64,000 nt of DNA from Ricordea florida (Eukaryota > Cnidaria > Anthozoa > Corallimorpharia > Ricordeidae): the NCBI GenBank assembly GCA_949710005.1, contig OX453280.1, forward strand, positions 15,544,733 through 15,608,732, given 5' to 3'. Below the pieces are notes generated by a model. The model did not search any database, was not told the origin of the DNA, and saw only the letters and a program-made list of their open reading frames with translations. The position numbers were made by a program, and so were the translations under genes. Positions 54,915 to 64,000 of the stretch are shown here, in pieces (within the stretch, counting starts at the first letter, position 1; each line of letters begins with the position of its first letter).

Positions 54915-55989
54915 AAATATCTGATTTTCTGCATAGATAATGCCCTGTCCTACTTGTACAAATCTGCTAACTTTTGGAATTGCAAAGATTATCCAAGCCA
55001 AGATATCATAGAACAACTTTTATTTTAGGGGCCCACGCTTTGGTCTGAATCACGCATGCGTACTAACAAATAGTCTGATCTTGAATTCTGATTGAAATCG
55101 AATCGTTACAATCAAAATTTTCATCGCAAAATAAACTTTACTGCACACCACACTAAAACATGTATAGAAAAGATTCGAAATGATTCTATAACTTACCCCC
55201 CTAAATGACGGTCCTCCTGCCCATACAATCTCTTATAATGTATTTTCACCAAAATCAGTCAGGTCGAGTTTCTTGGCAGCCAGCTGCAGGTATCGTATCT
55301 CAGCTTCTAGAGTAAGTACAAACACGGGATAAAGTGCGTTTTAAAGTTCATTTCAAATGCTACAACATGGTGAAAATGGAATATTGATAACTAATTCGTG
55401 TAATGAGCACTGATTACATGAACTTTAGTACTCTCTGAGCCGTCTGCTCTAGATTTAGCTGCCTTAAGTCAATATCTTTACAGTCAAAACTCAATAAGAT
55501 CGCAAATTACGAAATATCTGATTTTCTGCATAGATAATGCCCTGTCCTACTTGTACAAATCTGCTAACTTTTGGAATTGCAAAGATTATCCAAGCCAAGA
55601 TATCATAGAACAACTTTTATTTTAGGGGCCCACGCTTTGGTCTGAATCACGCATGCGTACTAACAAATAGTCTTATCTTGAATTCTGATTGAAATCGAAT
55701 CGTTACAATCAAAATTTTCATCGCAAAATAAACTTTACTGCACACCACACTAAAACATGTATAGAAAAGATTCGAAATGATTCTATAACTTACCCCCCTA
55801 AATGACGGTCCTCCTGCCCATACAATCTCTTATAATGTATTTTCACCAAAATCAGTCAGGTCGAGTTTCTTGGCAGCCAGCTGCAGGTATCGTATCTCAG
55901 CTTCTAGAGTAAGTACAAACACGGGATAAAGTGCGTTTTAAAGTTCATTTCAAATGCTACAACATGGTGAAAATGGAATATTGATAACA

Positions 55990-58900
55990 AATTCGTGTAA
56001 TGAGCACTGATTACATGAACTTTAGTACTCTCTGAGCCGTCTGCTCTAGATTTAGCTGCCTTAAGTCAATATCTTTACAGTCAAAACTCAATAAGATCGC
56101 AAATTACGAAATATCTGATTTTCTGCATAGATAATGCCCTGTCCTACTTGTACAAATCTGCTAACTTTTGGAATTGCAAAGATTATCCAAGCCAAGATAT
56201 CATAGAACAACTTTTATTTTAGGGGCCCACGCTTTGGTCTGAATCACGCATGCGTACTAACAAATAGTCTGATCTTGAATTCTGATTGAAATCGAATCGT
56301 TACAATCAAAATTTTCATCGCAAAATAAACTTTACTGCACACCACACTAAAACATGTATAGAAAAGATTCGAAATGATTCTATAACTTACCCCCCTAAAT
56401 GACGGTCCTCCTGCCCATACAATCTCTTATAATGTATTTTCACCAAAATCAGTCAGGTCGAGTTTCTTGGCAGCCAGCTGCAGGTATCGTATCTCAGCTT
56501 CTAGAGTAAGTACAAACACGGGATAAAGTGCGTTTTAAAGTTCATTTCAAATGCTACAACATGGTGAAAATGGAATATTGATAACAAATTCGTGTAATGA
56601 GCACTGATTACATGAACTTTAGTACTCTCTGAGCCGTCTGCTCTAGATTTAGCTGCCTTAAGTCAATATCTTTACAGTCAAAACTCAATAAGATCGCAAA
56701 TTACGAAATATCTGATTTTCTGCATAGATAATGCCCTGTCCTACTTGTACAAATCTGCTAACTTTTGGAATTGCAAAGATTATCCAAGCCAAGATATCAT
56801 AGAACAACTTTTATTTTAGGGGCCCACGCTTTGGTCTGAATCACGCATGCGTACTAACAAATAGTCTGATCTTGAATTCTGATTGAAATCGAATCGTTAC
56901 AATCAAAATTTTCATCGCAAAATAAACTTTACTGCACACCACACTAAAACATGTATAGAAAAGATTCGAAATGATTCTATAACTTACCCCCCTAAATGAC
57001 GGTCCTCCTGCCCATACAATCTCTTATAATGTATTTTCACCAAAATCAGTCAGGTCGAGTTTCTTGGCAGCCAGCTGCAGGTATCGTATCTCAGCTTCTA
57101 GAGTAAGTGCAAACACGGGATAAAGTGCGTTTTAAAGTTCATTTCAAATGCTACAACATGGTGAAAATGGAATATTGATAACTAATTCGTGTAATGAGCA
57201 CTGATTACATGAACTTTAGTACTCTCTGAGCCGTCTGCTCTAGATTTAGCTGCCTTAAGTCAATATCTTTACAGTCAAAACTCAATAAGATCGCAAATTA
57301 CGAAATATCTGATTTTCTGCATAGATAATGCCCTGTCCTACTTGTACAAATCTGCTAACTTTTGGAATTGCAAAGATTATCCAAGCCAAGATATCATAGA
57401 ACAACTTTTATTTTAGGGGCCCACGCTTTGGTCTGAATCAGGCATGCGTACTAACAAATAGTCTGATCTTGAATTCTGATTGAAATCGAATCGTTACAAT
57501 CAAAATTTTCATCGCAAAATAATTTTTACTGCACACCACACTAAAACATGTATAGAAAAGATTCGAAATGATTCTATAACTTACCCCCCTAAATGACGGT
57601 CCTCCTGCCCATACAATCTCTTATAATGTATTTTCACCAAAATCAGTCAGGTCGAGTTTCTTGGCAGCCAGCTGCAGGTATCGTATCTCAGCTTCTAGAG
57701 TAAGTACAAACACGGGATAAAGTGCGTTTTAAAGTTCATTTCAAATGCTACAACATGGTGAAAATGGAATATTGATAACTAATTCGTGTAATGAGCACTG
57801 ATTACATGAACTTTAGTACTCTCTCAGCCGTCTGCTCTAGATTTAGCTGCCTTAAGTCAATATCTTTACAGTCAAAACTCAATAAGATCGCAAATTACGA
57901 AATATCTGATTTTCTGCATAGATAATGCCCTGTCCTACTTGTACAAATCTGCTAACTTTTGGAATTGCAAAGATTATCCAAGCCAAGATATCATAGAACA
58001 ACTTTTATTTTAGGGGCCCACGCTTTGGTCTGAATCACGCATGCGTACTAACAAATAGTCTGATCTTGAATTCTGATTGAAATCGAATCGTTACAATCAA
58101 AATTTTCATCGCAAAATAAACTTTACTGCACACCACACTAAAACATGTATAGAAAAGATTCGAAATGATTCTATAACTTACCCCCCTAAATGACGGTCCT
58201 CCTGCCCATACAATCTCTTATAATGTATTTTCACCAAAATCAGTCAGGTCGAGTTTCTTGGCAGCCAGCTGCAGGTATCGTATCTCAGCTTCTAGAGTAA
58301 GTACAAACACGGGATAAAGTGCGTTTTAAAGTTCATTTCAAATGCTACAACATGGTGAAAATGGAATATTGATAACTAATTCGTGTAATGAGCACTGATT
58401 ACATGAACTTTAGTACTCTCTGAGCCGTCTGCTCTAGATTTAGCTGCCTTAAGTCAATATCTTTACAGTCAAAACTCAATAAGATCGCAAATTACGAAAT
58501 ATCTGATTTTCTGCATAGATAATGCCCTGTCCTACTTGTACAAATCTGCTAACTTTTGGAATTGCAAAGATTATCCAAGCCAAGATATCATAGAACAACT
58601 TTTATTTTAGGGGCCCACGCTTTGGTCTGAATCACGCATGCGTACTAACAAATAGTCTGATCTTGAATTCTGATTGAAATCGAATCGTTACAATCAAAAT
58701 TTTCATCGCAAAATAAACTTTACTGCACACCACACTAAAACATGTATAGAAAAGATTCGAAATGATTCTATAACTTACCCCCCTAAATGACGGTCCTCCT
58801 GCCCATACAATCTCTTATAATGTATTTTCACCAAAATCAGTCAGGTCGAGTTTCTTGGCAGCCAGCTGCAGGTATCGTATCTCAGCTTCTAGAGTAAGTA

Positions 58901-61900
58901 CAAACACGGGATAAAGTGCGTTTTAAAGTTCATTTCAAATGCTACAACATGGTGAAAATGGAATATTGATAACAAATTCGTGTAATGAGCACTGATTACA
59001 TGAACTTTAGTACTCTCTGAGCCGTCTGCTCTAGATTTAGCTGCCTTAAGTCAATATCTTTACAGTCAAAACTCAATAAGATCGCAAATTACGAAATATC
59101 TGATTTTCTGCATAGATAATGCCCTGTCCTACTTGTACAAATCTGCTAACTTTTGGAATTGCAAAGATTATCCAAGCCAAGATATCATAGAACAACTTTT
59201 ATTTTAGGGGCCCACGCTTTGGTCTGAATCACGCATGCGTACTAACAAATAGTCTGATCTTGAATTCTGATTGAAATCGAATCGTTACAATCAAAATTTT
59301 CATCGCAAAATAAACTTTACTGCACACCACACTAAAACATGTATAGAAAAGATTCGAAATGATTCTATAACTTACCCCCCTAAATGACGGTCCTCCTGCC
59401 CATACAATCTCTTATAATGTATTTTCACCAAAATCAGTCAAGTCGAGTTTCTTGGCAGCCAGCTGCAGGTATCGTATCTCAGCTTCTAGAGTAAGTACAA
59501 ACACGGGATAAAGTGCGTTTTAAAGTTCATTTCAAATGCTACAACATGGTGAAAATGGAATATTGATAACTAATTCGTGTAATGAGCACTGATTACATGA
59601 ACTTTAGTACTCTCTGAGCCGTCTGCTCTAGATTTAGCTGCCTTAAGTCAATATCTTTACAGTCAAAACTCAATAAGATCGCAAATTACGAAATATCTGA
59701 TTTTCTGCATAGATAATGCCCTGTCCTACTTGTACAAATCTGCTAACTTTTGGAATTGCAAAGATTATCCAAGCCAAGATATCATAGAACAACTTTTATT
59801 TTAGGGGCCCACGCTTTGGTCTGAATCACGCATGCGTACTAACAAATAGTCTGATCTTGAATTCTGATTGAAATCGAATCGTTACAATCAAAATTTTCAT
59901 CGCAAAATAAACTTTACTGCACACCACACTAAAACATGTATAGAAAAGATTCGAAATGATTCTATAACTTACCCCCCTAAATGACGGTCCTCCTGCCCAT
60001 ACAATCTCTTATAATGTATTTTCACCAAAATCAGTCAGGTCGAGTTTCTTGGCAGCCAGCTGCAGGTATCGTATCTCAGCTTCTAGAGTAAGTACAAACA
60101 CGGGATAAAGTGCGTTTTAAAAATCATTTCAAATGCTACAACATGGTGGAAATGGAATATTGATAACTAATTCGTGTAATGAGCACTGATTACATGAACT
60201 TTAGTACTCTCTCAGCCGTCTGCTCTAGATTTAGCTGCCTTAAGTCAATATCTTTACAGTCAAAACTCAATAAGATCGCAAATTACGAAATATCTGATTT
60301 TCTGCATAGATAATGCCCTGTCCTACTTGTACAAATCTGCTAACTTTTGGAATTGCAAAGATTATCCAAGCCAAGATATCATAGAACAACTTTTATTTTA
60401 GGGGCCCACGCTTTGGTCTGAATCACGCATGCGTACTAACAAATAGTCTGATCTTGAATTCTGATTGAAATCGAATCGTTACAATCAAAATTTTCATCGC
60501 AAAATAATTTTTACTGCACACCACACTAAAACATGTATAGAAAAGATTCGAAATGATTCTATAACTTACCCCCCTAAATGACGGTCCTCCTGCCCATACA
60601 ATCTCTTATAATGTATTTTCACCAAAATCAGTCAGGTCGAGTTTCTTGGCAGCCAGCTGCAGGTATCGTATCTCAGCTTCTAGAGTAAGTACAAACACGG
60701 GATAAAGTGCGTTTTAAAGTTCATTTCAAATGCTACAACATGGTGAAAATGGAATATTGATAACTAATTCGTGTAATGAGCACTGATTACATGAACTTTA
60801 GTACTCTCTGAGCCGTCTGCTCTAGATTTAGCTGCCTTAAGTCAATATCTTTACAGTCAAAACTCAATAAGATCGCAAATTACGAAATATCTGATTTTCT
60901 GCATACATAATGCCCTGTCCTACTTGTACAAATCTGCTAACTTTTGGAATTGCAAAGATTATCCAAGCCAAGATATCATAGAACAACTTTTATTTTAGGG
61001 GCCCACGCTTTGGTCTGAATCACGCATGCGTACTAACAAATAGTCTGATCTTGAATTCTGATTGAAATCGAATCGTTACAATCAAAATTTTCATCGCAAA
61101 ATAATTTTTACTGCACACCACACTAAAACATGTATAGAAAAGATTCGAAATGATTCTATAACTTACCCCCCTAAATGACGGTCCTCCTGCCCATACAATC
61201 TCTTATAATGTATTTTCACCAAAATCAGTCAGGTCGAGTTTCTTGGCAGCCAGCTGCAGGTATCGTATCTCAGCTTCTAGAGTAAGTACAAACACGGGAT
61301 AAAGTGCGTTTTAAAGTTCATTTCAAATGCTACAACATGGTGAAAATGGAATATTGATAACTAATTCGTGTAATGAGCACTGATTACATGAACTTTAGTA
61401 CTCTCTCAGCCGTCTGCTCTAGATTTAGCTGCCTTAAGTCAATATCTTTACAGTCAAAACTCAATAAGATCGCAAATTACGAAATATCTGATTTTCTGCA
61501 TAGATAATGCCCTGTCCTACTTGTACAAATCTGCTAACTTTTGGAATTGCAAAGATTATCCAAGCCAAGATATCATAGAACAACTTTTATTTTAGGGGCC
61601 CACGCTTTGGTCTGAATCACGCATGCGTACTAACAAATAGTCTGATCTTGAATTCTGATTGAAATCGAATCGTTACAATCAAAATTTTCATCGCAAAATA
61701 AACTTTACTGCACACCACACTAAAACATGTATAGAAAAGATTCGAAATGATTCTATAACTTACCCCCCTAAATGACGGTCCTCCTGCCCATACAATCTCT
61801 TATAATGTATTTTCACCAAAATCAGTCAGGTCGAGTTTCTTGGCAGCCAGCTGCAGGTATCGTATCTCAGCTTCTAGAGTAAGTACAAACACGGGATAAA

Positions 61901-63890
61901 GTGCGTTTTAAAGTTCATTTCAAATGCTACAACATGGTGAAAATGGAATATTGATAACTAATTCGTGTAATGAGCACTGATTACATGAACTTTAGTACTC
62001 TCTGAGCCGTCTGCTCTAGATTTAGCTGCCTTAAGTCAATATCTTTACAGTCAAAACTCAATAAGATCGCAAATTACGAAATATCTGATTTTCTGCATAC
62101 ATAATGCCCTGTCCTACTTGTACAAATCTGCTAACTTTTGGAATTGCAAAGATTATCCAAGCCAAGATATCATAGAACAACTTTTATTTTAGGGGCCCAC
62201 GCTTTGGTCTGAATCACGCATGCGTACTAACAAATAGTCTGATCTTGAATTCTGATTGAAATCGAATCGTTACAATCAAAATTTTCATCGCAAAATAAAC
62301 TTTACTGCACACCACACTAAAACATGTATAGAAAAGATTCGAAATGATTCTATAACTTACCCCCCTAAATGACGGTCCTCCTGCCCATACAATCTCTTAT
62401 AATGTATTTTCACCAAAATCAGTCAGGTCGAGTTTCTTGGCAGCCAGCTGCAGGTATCGTATCTCAGCTTCTAGAGTAAGTACAAACACGGGATAAAGTG
62501 CGTTTTAAAGTTCATTTCAAATGCTACAACATGGTGAAAATGGAATATTGATAACTAATTCGTGTAATGAGCACTGATTACATGAACTTTAGTACTCTCT
62601 GAGCCGTCTGCTCTAGATTTAGCTGCCTTAAGTCAATATCTTTACAGTCAAAACTCAATAAGATCGCAAATTACGAAATATCTGATTTTCTGCATAGATA
62701 ATGCCCTGTCCTACTTGTACAAATCTGCTAACTTTTGGAATTGCAAAGATTATCCAAGCCAAGATATCATAGAACAACTTTTATTTTAGGGGCCCACGCT
62801 TTGGTCTGAATCACGCATGCGTACTAACAAATAGTCTGATCTTGAATTCTGATTGAAATCGAATCGTTACAATCAAAATTTTCATCGCAAAATAAACTTT
62901 ACTGCACACCACACTAAAACATGTATAGAAAAGATTCGAAATGATTCTAAAACTTACCCCCCTAAATGACGGTCCTCCTGCCCATACAATCTCTTATAAT
63001 GTATTTTCACCAAAATCAGTCAGGTCGAGTTTCTTGGCAGCCAGCTGCAGGTATCGTATCTCAGCTTCTAGAGTAAGTACAAACACGGGATAAAGTGCGT
63101 TTTAAAGTTCATTTCAAATGCTACAACATGGTGAAAATGGAATATTGATAACTAATTCGTGTAATGAGCACTGATTACATGAACTTTAGTACTCTCTGAG
63201 CCGTCTGCTCTAGATTTAGCTGCCTTAAGTCAATATCTTTACAGTCAAAACTCAATAAGATCGCAAATTACGAAATATCTGATTTTCTGCATAGATAATG
63301 CCCTGTCCTACTTGTACAAATCTGCTAACTTTTGGAATTGCAAAGATTATCCAAGCCAAGATATCATAGAACAACTTTTATTTTAGGGGCCCACGCTTTG
63401 GTCTGAATCACGCATGCGTACTAACAAATAGTCTGATCTTGAATTCTGATTGAAATCGAATCGTTACAATCAAAATTTTCATCGCAAAATAAACTTTACT
63501 GCACACCACACTAAAACATGTATAGAAAAGATTCGAAATGATTCTATAACTTACCCCCCTAAATGACGGTCCTCCTGCCCATACAATCTCTTATAATGTA
63601 TTTTCACCAAAATCAGTCAGGTCGAGTTTCTTGGCAGCCAGCTGCAGGTATCGTATCTCAGCTTCTAGAGTAAGTACAAACACGGGATAAAGTGCGTTTT
63701 AAAGTTCATTTCAAATGCTACAACATGGTGAAAATGGAATATTGATAACTAATTCGTGTAATGAGCACTGATTACATGAACTTTAGTACTCTCTGAGCCG
63801 TCTGCTCTAGATTTAGCTGCCTTAAGTCAATATCTTTACAGTCAAAACTCAATAAGATCGCAAATTACGAAATATCTGATTTTCTGCATA
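55990..63890. repeat. Right arm of the 60-unit-displaced duplication (end of unit 94 to start of unit 108)
   Basis: Units 95-107 repeat the barcode of units 35-47. By eye I find only two differences in about 7.9 kb: C to G at phase 139 in unit 97 (57441) and 22C in unit 103 (60906). This arm is more similar to its distant partner than to adjacent units. Either the copying was recent or the assembly placed one stretch twice. Confidence 0.92.
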
Positions 63891-64000
63891 GATAATGCCC
63901 TGTCCTACTTGTACAAATCTGCTAACTTTTGGAATTGCAAAGATTATCCAAGCCAAGATATCATAGAACAACTTTTATTTTAGGGGCCCACGCTTTGGTC
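63870..64000. repeat. Partial satellite unit 108 cut by the window edge
   Basis: Phase 1-131 of the unit is present and matches the consensus, including G at phase 22. The array clearly continues to the right. The G at phase 22 matters because unit 48, its counterpart 60 units upstream, has C there. That difference marks the right limit of the near-identical 60-unit duplication. Confidence 0.97.

Larger units (their letters stand above)
1..64000. repeat. Tandem satellite array, 597-bp unit, about 107.2 copies
   Basis: The same sequence recurs every 597 bp from the first to the last base. The string AAATATCTGA begins at 1, 598, 1195 and so on to 63870, and the only break in phase is a 10-bp loss in unit 19. 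All copies point the same way; no inversion or inserted foreign sequence was seen. The unit is 36.5% GC with 16 CpG. About 30 units match the consensus by eye and most others carry one to three substitutions; 47 of 597 phase positions vary somewhere. Such length, homogeneity and lack of genes are typical of eukaryotic satellite DNA (centromeric, pericentromeric, subtelomeric or heterochromatic blocks). The sequence does not tell which. Both ends of the array lie outside the window. Confidence 0.98.

Noticed and set aside
1..64000. CRISPR array
   Set aside because: The period is constant at 597 bp with no short repeat alternating with unique spacers; the whole unit is repeated.
1..64000. Ribosomal DNA or histone-type tandem gene array
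   Set aside because: The unit is too short and contains no recognisable rRNA, tRNA or histone sequence on either strand.
1..64000. A giant repetitive protein, since 597 is divisible by three
   Set aside because: No frame on either strand appears open through a unit; for example the plus 65-codon frame ends at TAG and has TGA just upstream, and both examined minus frames contain stops.
1..64000. Transposon or retroelement within the array
   Set aside because: No phase break other than 10 bp, no terminal repeats, target-site duplications or transposase/reverse-transcriptase-like frames.

Overview
The whole 64 kb window is one uninterrupted head-to-tail tandem array of a single 597-bp repeat unit: 107 complete copies plus a 131-bp partial copy at the right edge. 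With phase 1 set at the first base (AAATATCTGA), unit n starts at 1+597(n-1) for n=1-19 and at 597n-606 for n=20-108. The phase changes only in unit 19, which has lost 10 bp. No unique sequence, transposon, RNA gene, CRISPR array or convincing protein-coding gene interrupts the array, and neither edge of the array lies in the window. The unit is 36.5% GC (94 G, 124 C) with 16 CpG (about 0.8 of expectation). This is eukaryotic satellite DNA. A degraded tyrosine-kinase-like stretch and GTAAGT splice-donor-like motifs hint at an animal, perhaps an invertebrate. The species cannot be named from the sequence.

The copies are extremely homogeneous. About 30 of 107 units match the consensus exactly by eye, and most others differ at 1-3 bases. 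I found 47 variable phase positions, 28 of which recur in two or more units. Recurring variants act as barcodes and reveal a higher-order history. Units 1-18 are mostly consensus, with a 22C marker every third unit (2, 5, 8). Units 19-31 carry a 3-unit duplication (20-21 to 23-24) and a 10-unit relation (19-20 to 29-30). Units 35-47 recur, nearly base for base, as units 95-107, displaced by exactly 60 units (35,820 bp). Units 45-49 recur as 51-55. Units 60-76 and 79-92 are two versions of one block that differ by whole-unit insertions and deletions. This is the pattern expected from unequal exchange, local amplification and gene conversion.

Nothing in the window works as a gene set. The points of interest are (1) the array's duplication history, (2) mosaic units that mark conversion tracts, and (3) the possible origin of the unit. 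On the minus strand each unit has a 41-codon open stretch resembling the alpha-E helix and catalytic loop of a Src/Tec-type tyrosine kinase (…QVGQGIIYAENQIFRNLRSY-stop-VL). About 200 bp downstream on the same strand lies a 110-nt exon-like segment with splice-like borders containing LTDFG. The satellite may therefore have been seeded from a decayed kinase-like gene segment. This is inference and needs a profile search.
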